Positions 19,630 to 27,893 of a stretch of 33,355 nt of DNA are shown here, in pieces; the stretch's first letter is position 1; each line of letters starts with the position of its first letter. The translations under genes were made by a program, and so were the position numbers. Location of the stretch: positions 1-33,355 of the forward strand of contig JAZGBC010000177.1 in the NCBI GenBank assembly GCA_036444495.1, in the 5' to 3' direction. The notes under the pieces were generated by a model, which ran no database searches, was not told the origin of the DNA, and worked only from the letters and a program-made list of their open reading frames with translations. Origin of the DNA: JAZGBC01 sp036444495 (GTDB taxonomy: Bacteria; Pseudomonadota; Alphaproteobacteria; Kiloniellales; J153).

Positions 19630-21092
19630 GCCGTATCTCCCAGACGCTCGGCAGTAACCCGAGCGACGTCCCGGTCATTGAAGGGCAGAACCCGGTCCCC
19701 CACGATCTGTCCGGATTCATGGCCCTTCCCCGCGATGACCAGAACGTCGCCCGGGCCAAGAGCGGCCATCGCACTTGCGATGGCCTCCCCCCGATCGGCG
19801 AATTCCTCGGCTTTGGGAACGGCGGCGAGGATTTCGCGGCGGATGGCCGCCGGGTCCTCGCTGCGTGGATTGTCGTCTGTGACGATGACGCGATCGGCGA
19901 GACGCCACGCGATCTTGCCCATCATGGGGCGCTTGCCGCGGTCGCGGTCGCCGCCACAGCCGAAGACGACGTGCAACTCAGCTTCGGTGTGGGGACGCAG
20001 CGCGACGAGCACCGTCTCCAGGGCGTCCGGCGTGTGCGCATAGTCGACATAGACCTGACCGCCAGCGGGCGTGCGCGCGACCAGCTCGATGCGCCCGGAC
20101 ACGCCTTGGAAACGGGAGGCGGCCTCGATAGCCACCTCCGGCGCGACGCCGGTGGCAAGCGCCAGTCCGAGCGCGGCCAGCACGTTGGTCGCCTGGAAGG
20201 TGCCGGCGAGCGGCAGCTCGAGCGTCGCCGGCCGCCCGAGCAGGTCGATGCGCAGGCGCTGGCCCTCGGCCGTGGGTTCCTGGGTCATGAGCCGCAGGTC
20301 GCTCTCGGCGATGCCGTAAGTCATCACCCGCACCCCGCGGCTGACGCAGAGCGCGTTCAACTCGCCGAAGATCGGCAGGTCGGCGTTGAGGACGGCGGTG
20401 CCGCCGGCGGTCAGCAGATCGCTGAACAGGCGCAGCTTGGCCGCTTGGTAGGCCGCCATATCGCCGTGATAGTCCAGGTGGTCGCGCGACAGGTTGGTGA
20501 AGGCCGCAGCCGCGACCCGCACGCCGTCCAGGCGGTACTGGTCGAGGCCGTGGCTGGACGCCTCCAGCACCAGATGGTCGATGCCATCCTCCGCCAGCGC
20601 CTCCAGGCAGCGATGCAGTTCCACGGGATCGGGCGTGGTGAGCGAGCCGGGCGCATCGGGCCGGGCGGGCTCGAGCCCGAGCGTGCCCAGGCTGGCCGCT
20701 TTCCATCCCGCGTGCTGCCAAATCTGGCGCGTGAAGGCGGCGACCGAGGTCTTGCCGTTGGTTCCGGTGACCGCGGCCACGGTTTCGGGCTGACGGCCGT
20801 AGAATCGCGCGGCCATGAGCGCGAGGCGGCGGCGCGGGTTCTCGTCGGTGACGAGCGCGACCGGCGGGTCGTAGTCCTTGAGTTCGGTTCCCTGGGGCGC
20901 GAGCACGGCGACCGCGCCACCGGCAACCGCCTGGTCGATGAAGCTGCGTCCATCCTGCCGGGCGCCGGGCAACGCGGCAAACAGGAACCCCTTACCCACG
21001 GTGCGGCTGTCACTCGACAGGCCGCAAATCTCCGTATCCCGCAGGGGTTCCATTCCGTTGTCCGTACCCTCGACCAGCTCAATTAGCCGCAA
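19626..21092 (-). CDS. murE: UDP-MurNAc-L-Ala-D-Glu--meso-diaminopimelate ligase MurE
   Basis: Third Mur ligase. The motif DNPRSEDP (residues 407-414) is the known signature for meso-diaminopimelate rather than lysine, so the wall is of the A1gamma type. The ATP loop GTNGKTS is at 110-116, the carbamylated-Lys neighbourhood NLSRDHLDYHG at 200-210, and the C-terminal VDYAHTPDAL at 349-358. Length 488 residues. The start is TTG (21092), overlapping the ftsI end by 14 nt; Met14 is the nearest ATG but would cut the N-terminal domain short. It ends on the murF ATGA overlap. Confidence 0.95.
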   Translation of the reverse strand: MRLIELVEGTDNGMEPLRDTEICGLSSDSRTVGKGFLFAALPGARQDGRSFIDQAVAGGAVAVLAPQGTELKDYDPPVALVTDENPRRRLALMAARFYGRQPETVAAVTGTNGKTSVAAFTRQIWQHAGWKAASLGTLGLEPARPDAPGSLTTPDPVELHRCLEALAEDGIDHLVLEASSHGLDQYRLDGVRVAAAAFTNLSRDHLDYHGDMAAYQAAKLRLFSDLLTAGGTAVLNADLPIFGELNALCVSRGVRVMTYGIAESDLRLMTQEPTAEGQRLRIDLLGRPATLELPLAGTFQATNVLAALGLALATGVAPEVAIEAASRFQGVSGRIELVARTPAGGQVYVDYAHTPDALETVLVALRPHTEAELHVVFGCGGDRDRGKRPMMGKIAWRLADRVIVTDDNPRSEDPAAIRREILAAVPKAEEFADRGEAIASAMAALGPGDVLVIAGKGHESGQIVGDRVLPFNDRDVARVTAERLGDTA

Positions 21093-22836
21093 TCCGTTCT
21101 GTCCTTGCCTTGGCCCGCACCAACAGCCCGTCGCTGGCGTCCTCGTGGGCCGGGTCGCTGACCGGCGCCACGCCCAGGAGCGGTCCGATGCGCTCGATCA
21201 CGCGGCGCACCACCGGGGCGGCGACCCAGCCGCCGGTGGCGTAGCCGTGGGTGTCCTTCGTGCCCTTGGGCTCGTCGAGCATCGCGAAGACGACGTAGCG
21301 CGGCGCATTCATCGGGAAGGCGCCGACGAAAGAAGCGATGCGGGAGTCCCGTGCGTAGCGCCCGCCAACCAGCTTGTCCGCCGTGCCGGTCTTGCCGCCG
21401 ACCAGGTAGCCCTCGGCGTTGGCTTTGCGGCCCGTGCCCCGGCGCACCACCAGGCGCATGAGCCGGCGCATCTTGAGCGAGGTGTCTTCACTCAGAACGC
21501 GCCTGCCCTTCGCGCGCGCGCCGTCGCGTTGCTTGATCAGCGTGGCGGGCTTGAACTCGCCGCCATTGACCACGGCGGCCACGGCGCTGGTGAGCTGCAC
21601 GGGGCTGATCGCCAGTCCGTGGCCATAGGAAATGGTCAGCGTGTTGATGTCGCGCCAAGGGTTGGGGAGCAGGGGCTGGCCGACCTCGGCCAGTTCGATG
21701 CTGGCCGGCCGCGTCAGGCCCAGGCGCGTCAGGAAGGCACGCTGGGTTTCGGTGCCCGCGTCCATCGCCATGCGCGCGGTGCCGATGTTGCTCGAATAGA
21801 TGAAGATCTCGGGCACCGACATCCAACGGTTCTTGGGTTTGTAATCGGTGATCGTGAATCGCGCCGCGCGGATCGGTTTGCTGGTGTCGTAACCGTCGTC
21901 GAGCGTGACCACGCCCTCATCCAATGCCATGGCGGTGGTAAAGATCTTGAAAACGGAACCCATTTCGTAGAGGCCCAGGCTGGCGCGGTTGAAGCGCGAC
22001 TCGGCGGAGGCGGTGGCGGGCCGGTTGGGATCGAAGTCGGGCAGGGAGGCCAAGGCCAGGACTTCACCGCTTTCGGCGTCCATCACCACGCCCGCCGCCC
22101 CGATGGCGCCGAACTCCGCCATGGCGGCGCCCAGCTCGCGCGTGAGCACGTGTTGGACGCGCAGGTCCAGGCTGAGCACGACCGGATCGGCCGAGCCGCG
22201 CAGGACCTCGTCGAAGGACTGCTCCATGCCGGCCAGGCCCCGGTCGTCCACATCGGTAAAGCCGACGCTGTGGGCCACAAGCGCGCCGTGGGGATAGAAG
22301 CGGCGCCGCTCGCGCTGGAAATCGAGCCCCGGGATGCCCATCCGGTTGATCGCGTACTGCTGGCGCGGCGTCAGGTGGCGCTTGAGCCAGATAAAGCTGC
22401 GATCGGTGGACAGCTTGGCCAGGATTCCGGCTTCGGATAGTCCCGGCAGAACGGCGGCGAGTCGCGCGGCGGCGTCGGCCGGGTCGCGCAACTGCCGCGG
22501 ATTGGCATAGAGCGAGGCCGTGGCCAGGCTGGTCGCCAGCACCACGCCGTTGCGGTCCAGAATGTCGGCGCGTCCGGTCTCAAGTTGAGGCGCGGAAGGT
22601 GTTGCCGCGATGCGCGGCTCGAAACCCTCGGTGAAGAGCGCGATGTCGACCAGGCGTAAGCCCACGACCAGAAATGCCAAGGCAAAGACCACCCCCGCGA
22701 CCAGCAACCGGGTGCGGCCGGTTTCCAAGGCCTCGGTCCGGCTGCCCTCCAAAAAAATGTGCGCCGCCCGGGCCGAATCGTGTCGGCTGGCCCGGGGGCG
22801 CAAGTTCAGGGAGGTCAACTCGGAGCGGCGGTTCAT
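21079..22836 (-). CDS. ftsI: Septal transpeptidase FtsI (PBP3)
   Basis: Class B penicillin-binding protein that cross-links septal peptidoglycan together with FtsW. A basic cytoplasmic tail precedes one membrane helix (about 43-64), followed by the pedestal domain (RADILDRNG at 89-97) and the transpeptidase domain. The catalytic serine is Ser294 in SVFK, the SxN motif is Ser348-Asn350, and the KTG motif is Lys482-Gly484. Length 585 residues. The ATG at 22836 overlaps the ftsL stop by ATGA, with AAGGAG 6 nt upstream. The start of murE overlaps its end by 14 nt. Confidence 0.97.
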   Translation of the reverse strand: MNRRSELTSLNLRPRASRHDSARAAHIFLEGSRTEALETGRTRLLVAGVVFALAFLVVGLRLVDIALFTEGFEPRIAATPSAPQLETGRADILDRNGVVLATSLATASLYANPRQLRDPADAAARLAAVLPGLSEAGILAKLSTDRSFIWLKRHLTPRQQYAINRMGIPGLDFQRERRRFYPHGALVAHSVGFTDVDDRGLAGMEQSFDEVLRGSADPVVLSLDLRVQHVLTRELGAAMAEFGAIGAAGVVMDAESGEVLALASLPDFDPNRPATASAESRFNRASLGLYEMGSVFKIFTTAMALDEGVVTLDDGYDTSKPIRAARFTITDYKPKNRWMSVPEIFIYSSNIGTARMAMDAGTETQRAFLTRLGLTRPASIELAEVGQPLLPNPWRDINTLTISYGHGLAISPVQLTSAVAAVVNGGEFKPATLIKQRDGARAKGRRVLSEDTSLKMRRLMRLVVRRGTGRKANAEGYLVGGKTGTADKLVGGRYARDSRIASFVGAFPMNAPRYVVFAMLDEPKGTKDTHGYATGGWVAAPVVRRVIERIGPLLGVAPVSDPAHEDASDGLLVRAKARTERIAAN

Positions 22837-23147
22837 TGCGCGCTCCTTATCTCGATCGGGCCGTTGCCGCGGCCAGAGGGTGAAAGATCCTTGAGGCGCA
22901 GAATCTGCGCCGCCGAAACCGGACCCAGGCCGAGATGGCGGCTGGACAGCTCGGCGATACGCGCCGGCTGGTTGAGATAGCTCCACTCGGTCCTGAGGAC
23001 CTGGATCGCTTCCTGATGCTGCAAGATGCCGCGATGCACGATCTCCAGCTCCCGTTCCAGGTCGCGCACCTGTTGCTTGATATAGAACAGGAGCAGCGCC
23101 GCGGTGACCGCGGTCAAAAGAAACAAAACCCCGGCCACCCGGCTCAT
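22833..23147 (-). CDS. ftsL: Cell division protein FtsL
   Basis: Small bitopic division protein that joins FtsB and FtsQ and activates FtsWI. The 104 residues contain one N-terminal transmembrane helix (VAGVLFLLTAVTAALLLFYI, 4-23) and then a heptad-like coiled coil (about 24-60), the typical FtsL layout; primary sequence is poorly conserved in this family, so the call rests mainly on shape and position between rsmH and ftsI. The ATG at 23147 has GGAGG 6 nt upstream and overlaps the rsmH stop by ATGA. A longer in-frame start exists but lies inside rsmH. Confidence 0.9.
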   Translation of the reverse strand: MSRVAGVLFLLTAVTAALLLFYIKQQVRDLERELEIVHRGILQHQEAIQVLRTEWSYLNQPARIAELSSRHLGLGPVSAAQILRLKDLSPSGRGNGPIEIRSAQ

Positions 23148-24193
23148 GCCGCGCCTCCGTACAGGATGCCTGTCGTGCCGCCGGGTGCGTTGTTCCACGG
23201 TGGCGAATCTGTGCGTTCGGCGGCCCGCAGCCGGGCGGAACGCGCTCGTGGGTTACTCACGCACTCCGCCCGGCTGGGCCGGCAAGTGCCCCTGAACAGG
23301 GGCAGGAAAGTCGGGTCGCGGCGTCTGTCGCCGTCTTCGTCCGGCTGATGGCGGGAGCCGCGCGGCCGGCTGCCGCTGCGCTCCTGCAAGAAAGCCTTCA
23401 CGATGCGGTCTTCCAGCGAGTGGAAGGCGACCACGGCGAGCCGCCCGCCCGGCGCCAGCAGGCGCTCGGCGGCATGCAGGCCGCGGTCCAGCTCGCCCAG
23501 TTCGTCGTTCACGTAGATGCGCAACGCCTGGAAGGTGCGCGTGGCCGGGTCGATGCTGCCGCCTCCCGCCTTGACGCCGCGGCGCACCGCGCGGCGCACG
23601 ATGTCGGCCAGGTGAGCGGTACGCTCGATGCGGCGCTCGCGGCGCGCCTCGGTTATGGCGCGGGCCACTTGGCGGGCCTTGCGCTCCTCGCCATAGCGCG
23701 CGATGACCTGGGCCAGCTCGGCCTCGGGCAACGAATCGACAACCTCGGCGGCGCTCGGCCCGGCCTCGGGCGTATCGGGATCCATACGCATGTCCAGCGG
23801 CCCGTCGAGGCGGAATGAGAAGCCGCGCTCGGCGTCCTCGAGCTGCGTGGAGGAAACGCCCAGGTCCAGCGCGATGCCGTCGACGGTTTCCACCCCCTGC
23901 TCGCCGAGCAGGTGGTCCATGGCGCCGAAGCGCCCCTCAAGGACGCTCAAGCGCTTTCCATGGCGGCGCAGCAACGCCGCCGCGCGGGCTACGGCCTCGG
24001 GATCGCGGTCGATGCCCCAGACGCGGCAGTCCGCGCTGTCCAGGATGGCGCCGCTGTAGCCGCCCGCGCCGAAGGTGCCGTCGACATAGATCGCCCCGTC
24101 GCGGGGAGCGAGCGCCTCGATGACCTCGCGCAGCATGACGGGCGTGTGTCCGCCCGGCGAGCGTTGAACCCTGTCGGTCCGGGCCCCGGTCAT
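23144..24193 (-). CDS. rsmH: 16S rRNA m4C1402 methyltransferase RsmH (MraW)
   Basis: S-adenosylmethionine enzyme that N4-methylates C1402 in the ribosomal decoding centre. The start GGHTPVMLREVIEAL is characteristic, the SAM loop is VDGTFGAGGYS (residues about 37-47), and ALDLGVSSTQLED, GFSFRLDGPLDMRMD and VAFHSLEDRIVK follow in order; the end NPRARSARLRAAER is also typical. Length is 349 residues. The ATG at 24193 overlaps the mraZ stop by ATGA, with GGGGGC just upstream. The enzyme has no direct wall role, but the mraZ-rsmH pair is nearly universal at the head of dcw clusters. Confidence 0.96.
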   Translation of the reverse strand: MTGARTDRVQRSPGGHTPVMLREVIEALAPRDGAIYVDGTFGAGGYSGAILDSADCRVWGIDRDPEAVARAAALLRRHGKRLSVLEGRFGAMDHLLGEQGVETVDGIALDLGVSSTQLEDAERGFSFRLDGPLDMRMDPDTPEAGPSAAEVVDSLPEAELAQVIARYGEERKARQVARAITEARRERRIERTAHLADIVRRAVRRGVKAGGGSIDPATRTFQALRIYVNDELGELDRGLHAAERLLAPGGRLAVVAFHSLEDRIVKAFLQERSGSRPRGSRHQPDEDGDRRRDPTFLPLFRGTCRPSRAECVSNPRARSARLRAAERTDSPPWNNAPGGTTGILYGGAA

Positions 24194-24660
24194 CGCCCGC
24201 CCCCATCGCTCGGCCTGAGCGGCAGGGTGAGCCCCTGGGACTTGGCCCGGCTGCGGGCCTCCTCCTTGTAGCGCTCCAGCGCCTCCGGCTGCCAGATCTG
24301 GAAAATCGAACCCTTGCCCACGAAGGCCGCCTTGTCGGTGATGCCGGCGTGCCCGGCGAAGGCGGCCGGCAGGATGATGCGCCCGTCGCCGTCGAAGGGC
24401 AGTTGATGGGAGTCGGCGAAGATCGTGGCCGCCAAGTCGTCCTGGGCGTCGGAGAAGAGGTCGAGCGCCGACGACATGGAATCGTTCAGGCGTTCCATGA
24501 AGTCGTAGCCGCAGGCCTCGATGGCCGCGGCCCGGTAGGAACGGAAGGCGACGATACCCTGGAAGGATTGTACGGCCAGGGACTGGCGGAAGGACGCGGG
24601 TACGGAGACCCGACCCTTACCGTCGACCTTGTTCTCGAAAGTCCCAATGAAGACCGCCAC
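24190..24660 (-). CDS. mraZ: Transcriptional regulator MraZ
   Basis: DNA-binding AbrB-fold protein that in other bacteria represses its own dcw operon by binding phased TGGGA-type repeats. Two tandem swapped-hairpin domains show as DGKGRVSVPA (13-22) and DGDGRIILPA (90-99). Length 156 residues, slightly above the usual 143-152. The initiator is GTG (24660), giving MAVFIGTF, which matches the MraZ N-terminus; AGGGGG is about 9 nt upstream. Five phased TGGGA boxes lie 83-127 nt upstream of the start, so autoregulation is a reasonable inference. Confidence 0.95.
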   Translation of the reverse strand: MAVFIGTFENKVDGKGRVSVPASFRQSLAVQSFQGIVAFRSYRAAAIEACGYDFMERLNDSMSSALDLFSDAQDDLAATIFADSHQLPFDGDGRIILPAAFAGHAGITDKAAFVGKGSIFQIWQPEALERYKEEARSRAKSQGLTLPLRPSDGGGR

Positions 24661-24742
24661 GCGACGCGCCCCCTAACGATGCGGACCGGCGTTCCATGCC
24701 GACCCCTGGCCCCGATTTCCCCGAAGCCATTGGTCCCAAGTA

Positions 24743-24787
24743 TGGGATCGAATGGGATATCATGGGAAATCATGGGTGTCAATGGGA
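24743..24787. promoter_or_regulatory. Five phased MraZ-type boxes over the mraZ promoter
   Basis: On the plus strand TGGGA occurs at 24743, 24753, 24763 and 24783 and TGGGT at 24773: five copies with an exact 10-bp period. This is the arrangement known for MraZ operators (TGGGA-type repeats with 5-nt spacers). They overlap a TTGACA (24782-24777, minus strand) with a poor -10 TATCCC 17 nt on (24759-24754), so bound MraZ would cover the promoter. The boxes read on the strand opposite to mraZ; I have not checked whether that orientation is usual. Confidence 0.8.
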
Positions 24788-24808
24788 GCACAAGTAATAC
24801 TGGTGGGG

Positions 24809-24823
24809 TTAAGAAGTGATTAA
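24809..24823. promoter_or_regulatory. CtrA-type box TTAA-N7-TTAA upstream of mraZ
   Basis: A perfect TTAA-GAAGTGA-TTAA matches the full binding site of the alphaproteobacterial cell-cycle regulator CtrA. It lies 27 nt upstream of the candidate -35 of mraZ in otherwise GC-rich DNA, so chance is less likely than in AT-rich DNA. Binding is inference. Confidence 0.55.
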
Positions 24824-24856
24824 CAAGGCAAAGCAATGTAGTGGCAGAGATGTGAT

Positions 24857-24922
24857 TCAGTCCGATTTGGGCGCCTTCAATGAAGCATGAGTCCAGACTG
24901 TGGCGTAATTATGTTCGCTCAT
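24857..24922 (-). CDS. Possible 21-residue ORF in the mraZ leader region
   Basis: An ATG at 24922 opens 21 codons (MSEHNYATVW start, KAPKSD end) before TGA, between rnpB and mraZ. Its composition is not the Arg/Ala-rich pattern of frame shadows, but the upstream site (AAAAAGAAC) is poor and I recognise no family. It may be chance. Confidence 0.2.
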   Translation of the reverse strand: MSEHNYATVWTHASLKAPKSD

Positions 24923-25016
24923 TGTTCTTTTTGTGAGACTGGGCTGGCTTGACCGGTTCTGACGCGCCCCAGCGCCAGAGGCGCGGGGTTGAAGCGGGCA
25001 ACTAAACAGAAATAAA

Positions 25017-25428
<412 letters not shown>

Positions 25429-25430
25429 TA

Positions 25431-25459
25431 GACGTAGGGTTTCCAAGGCTTTTCGTCAA
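25431..25459 (-). promoter_or_regulatory. Candidate rnpB promoter
   Basis: On the minus strand TTGACG (25459-25454) is followed by 17 nt and TACGTC (25436-25431). The -35 is good and the -10 weak, but the spacing would start transcription at about 25425, right at the P1 helix. The -35 lies directly after the amidase stop codon. Confidence 0.5.
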
Positions 25460-26152
25460 CTAGAGCCGCTCCAGGCCGAGCAGGGCATTGAGCCGCCCGG
25501 CGGTCTCGGCGTCCATGTCTCCGCTCATGCCGTCGGGCCGGAAATGGCGCTGGAAGGCGGTTACCACCGCCCGCAAGTCCTCTTCCAGGTAGCCGTAGCC
25601 GAAAGCGGCGAGGGCGCGCCTGATCTCGGCCTCCTCCGGCGGGCCGCTGGGCTGGGCGTTGCCCGGCCAGAGCCCGATCCCGGCAGCGGCCAGCCGGGCC
25701 CAGTCGAACAGCTCGCCCGGGTCCTCCTTGCGCAGCGGCGCCACGTCGGAATGGCCCAGCACATGGCGCGGCGGGATGAGGTGGCGCGCCAGGATCTCTT
25801 GCGCGAGGGCCATCAGGGCCGCTATCTGCGCCTCGGGGAAAGGGCGGTAGCCGAACTCGTGGCCCGGGTTGATCAGCTCGATGCCGATGGAGCGGGCATT
25901 GACGTCGCTCCGCCCGCCCCATTCCGCCACGCCGGCGTGCCAGGCCCGCTCTTTCTCATCGACCAGGCGATAGAGCGCGCCGTCCTCCTCGATGCAGTAA
26001 TGAGCGCTGACCTTGGCTGCCGGATCGCCCATGCGCGCGAAGGCGGCCCCGGCGCTCTCCATGCCCGTATAGTGCAGGATCAGCATGTCAACCGCTTGGC
26101 CCGCCGGCCGGGCGTCGAAGTTGGGCGAGGGGCGCTCCATGATCCGGGCCAT
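25460..26152 (-). CDS. Zinc N-acetylmuramoyl-L-alanine amidase (AmiD/AmpD-like) with PG-binding domain
   Basis: Cleaves the amide bond between MurNAc and the stem peptide, in wall recycling or remodelling. The amidase_2 domain (about 8-160) shows zinc ligands His27 (LILHYTG), His134 (GHSDVAPLRK) and Asp144 (KEDPG). A peptidoglycan-binding-type helical domain (about 168-230, with FGYGYLEED and DAETAGRLNALLGL) follows, as in AmiD-like enzymes. No signal peptide is visible, which points to a cytoplasmic, AmpD-like recycling role, though AmiD proteins are usually exported. The start is ATG at 26152, sharing a base with the upstream stop; a GTG at 26155 is closer to the GGAGG and equally possible. 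Confidence 0.88.
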   Translation of the reverse strand: MARIMERPSPNFDARPAGQAVDMLILHYTGMESAGAAFARMGDPAAKVSAHYCIEEDGALYRLVDEKERAWHAGVAEWGGRSDVNARSIGIELINPGHEFGYRPFPEAQIAALMALAQEILARHLIPPRHVLGHSDVAPLRKEDPGELFDWARLAAAGIGLWPGNAQPSGPPEEAEIRRALAAFGYGYLEEDLRAVVTAFQRHFRPDGMSGDMDAETAGRLNALLGLERL

Positions 26153-27039
26153 CACACGCGCTCGGCCTCCGGCGCCACCAGTTTCGGCCGGCGCAGCATG
26201 ATGATGCCGACCCCCAGCACGGTCAGCAGGCCACCCCCCACCAGGGCGAGGGTCAGCGGCTCGCCCAGGAAGATCACGCCCGAGAGCACGCCGAAGATCG
26301 GCACCAGCAGCATGAAGGGCATGACCTGATTGACCGCGTAGCGGTTGAGCAGCCAGTACCAGGCGACATAGGCGATACCGACCACGAAGACAGATTGATA
26401 CACGACCGACATGTAGGCGCGCCAGTCGGCCGCGGCCAGGGCGGCCAGGTGGCCCTCCTCGAGCAGGAGCGAAGCGATGAGAAGTTGCGGCGTGGCGAAA
26501 ACCCCGATCCAGGCGTTGAGCACGAGCCCGTCTATTTCGCCCATCATCTTGATCTGGATGTTGGCGACCGACCAGATGCAGGCGGCGGCGATCACCATGG
26601 CCAGCGCCAGGTAGTGCCCCTCGATGCGCGGCTCGCCCGCGATGATCGCCACGCCGGCAAAGGCGGTCGCCATGCCCAGCGCGCGCCGCCAGCCGAGCTT
26701 GTCCCGAAGGAAGATCGCGGCCAAAACCGCGGCGAAGGGGACCTGAAGCTGGATGGCGATGGCGGCCGCCGCCGCGTCGATCTCGCGCAGGCCCGTGAAC
26801 ATGAGCGCGAAATGCAGGAACCCCAGGGTGAAGGAAATCAGGATCACCTCGCGCCAGCGCCCGCGCGGCGGCTTGACGAAAGGGGCAAGCAACAGGGCAA
26901 CGAGCGCCCAGCGCAGCGTCATGAACAGAATCGGCGGGAGCTGAGCCAGGCCGATCTTGGCGACCGCGAAGTTGAGCCCCCAGATCACCGCGATCATCAC
27001 GAAGAGCAGCAGATGCGCCGGCGCTATCGCGGCCGGCAT
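26152..27039 (-). CDS. EamA/DMT-family membrane exporter
   Basis: Drug/metabolite-transporter superfamily protein of 295 residues with about ten hydrophobic helices in two EamA repeats (roughly 8-140 and 147-280). It shares the WGLNFAVAKIGL start, the VANIQIKMMG region and the PFMLLVPIFGVLSG block with the E. coli cysteine/O-acetylserine exporter EamA, so metabolite efflux is likely, but the substrate cannot be read from sequence. The ATG follows the TAG of the preceding J-domain gene directly, so it is probably translationally coupled. Its TGA overlaps the amidase start. Function next to an amidase is not obvious. Confidence 0.85.
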   Translation of the reverse strand: MPAAIAPAHLLLFVMIAVIWGLNFAVAKIGLAQLPPILFMTLRWALVALLLAPFVKPPRGRWREVILISFTLGFLHFALMFTGLREIDAAAAAIAIQLQVPFAAVLAAIFLRDKLGWRRALGMATAFAGVAIIAGEPRIEGHYLALAMVIAAACIWSVANIQIKMMGEIDGLVLNAWIGVFATPQLLIASLLLEEGHLAALAAADWRAYMSVVYQSVFVVGIAYVAWYWLLNRYAVNQVMPFMLLVPIFGVLSGVIFLGEPLTLALVGGGLLTVLGVGIIMLRRPKLVAPEAERV

Positions 27040-27765
27040 CTATGAAAACCCGCGCAGTTCGCGAACCCTCTCGTAGGCCGTATTGATGGTCGCCAGGCGA
27101 TCGTTCGCGAGCTCGATGAATTCCGGCGGCATTCCCTGGGCGATCAGCCGGTCCGGGTGGTTCTCGCGCACCAGCTTGCGGTAGGCCGTCTTGATCTCCT
27201 CGTCGCTCATCTCCCGGCTCACGCCAAGAATGCCGAAAGGATCGGACTCATCGGGTTCCATGTTGGCGGCGCGGATGCGGTCCCACCGGGCCGCATCGAG
27301 TCCGAATATCTCGGCAATGCGTTCGAGGTAGTCGACCTCGTCGGGCGTGACCCGCCCATCGGCGCGGGCGATGTGGAACAGGCCGTCGAGCAGTTCCTCC
27401 AGGACCGTCGGGTTGTTGCGGAAAAGGCGCCCGAGCTGGCGCGCATAGGGCTCGAAGCCGTGGGCGTCGCGGCGCGCCTGGTTGAACAGGCGGCCCACGT
27501 TCTTCATCTCCTCGGGCGGGATCTGGAAGACCTCTTTGAAGGCCGAGATTTCGTCCGGCGTGACTCGCCCGTCGGCCTTGGCCATCTTGGCGCCGAGCAC
27601 GATGACGCCCATGGTGAAGGCGATGTGCTTGGTGGCGTCTTCACCGTCGCCCTCATCGCGCATCCGGTCGACGGCATGGCCGGCCACGGCGCCGAGCAGC
27701 GCGCCCAAAGGTCCGCCGAGCGCGAAACCCGCCGCGCCGCCCAGAATCTTTCCCCAAACGCTCAT
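27040..27765 (-). CDS. DjlA-like TerB/J-domain co-chaperone
   Basis: Likely DnaK co-chaperone at the inner membrane. The 241-residue protein has an N-terminal Gly/Ala-rich hydrophobic stretch (about 7-30, glycine-zipper style) that may anchor it, a TerB domain (about 45-165, with two KADGRVTPDE/RADGRVTPDE-type acidic repeats) and a C-terminal J domain with the essential HPD at 203-205. This order is that of DjlA. The ATG at 27765 was chosen because the product then begins MSVWGKILGG, the typical N-terminus; a longer frame reaches into the gap before the response regulator but shows no homology. The upstream site is weak. Confidence 0.87.
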   Translation of the reverse strand: MSVWGKILGGAAGFALGGPLGALLGAVAGHAVDRMRDEGDGEDATKHIAFTMGVIVLGAKMAKADGRVTPDEISAFKEVFQIPPEEMKNVGRLFNQARRDAHGFEPYARQLGRLFRNNPTVLEELLDGLFHIARADGRVTPDEVDYLERIAEIFGLDAARWDRIRAANMEPDESDPFGILGVSREMSDEEIKTAYRKLVRENHPDRLIAQGMPPEFIELANDRLATINTAYERVRELRGFS

Positions 27766-27893
27766 ATCGCCCGTGCCGCCTAGGGCGGGACGATCGGCCG
27801 GCGGCCGAATCGCGAGCCCGCCGGTCTGCTTATTCCACGCCGGAGCCCGCCCCGGCAAGTGCGGGACGTCTGGAGCACAGGTGGGAGGACCGG

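Larger units (their letters stand above)
24661..25016. other. Regulatory gap between rnpB and mraZ
   Basis: About 356 nt without a certain gene. It holds the mraZ leader, the phased boxes, the CtrA-type box, the 21-codon ORF, and a hairpin at 24967-24988 (CCCC-A-GCGCC, AGA loop, GGCGC-GGGG, one bulged A) downstream of rnpB. That hairpin has no U-run on the minus strand. Confidence 0.7.

Noticed and set aside
24743..24787. CRISPR-like or satellite repeat
   Set aside because: The 10-bp units are far too short for CRISPR and share only the TGGGA core; position upstream of mraZ explains them as operator boxes.
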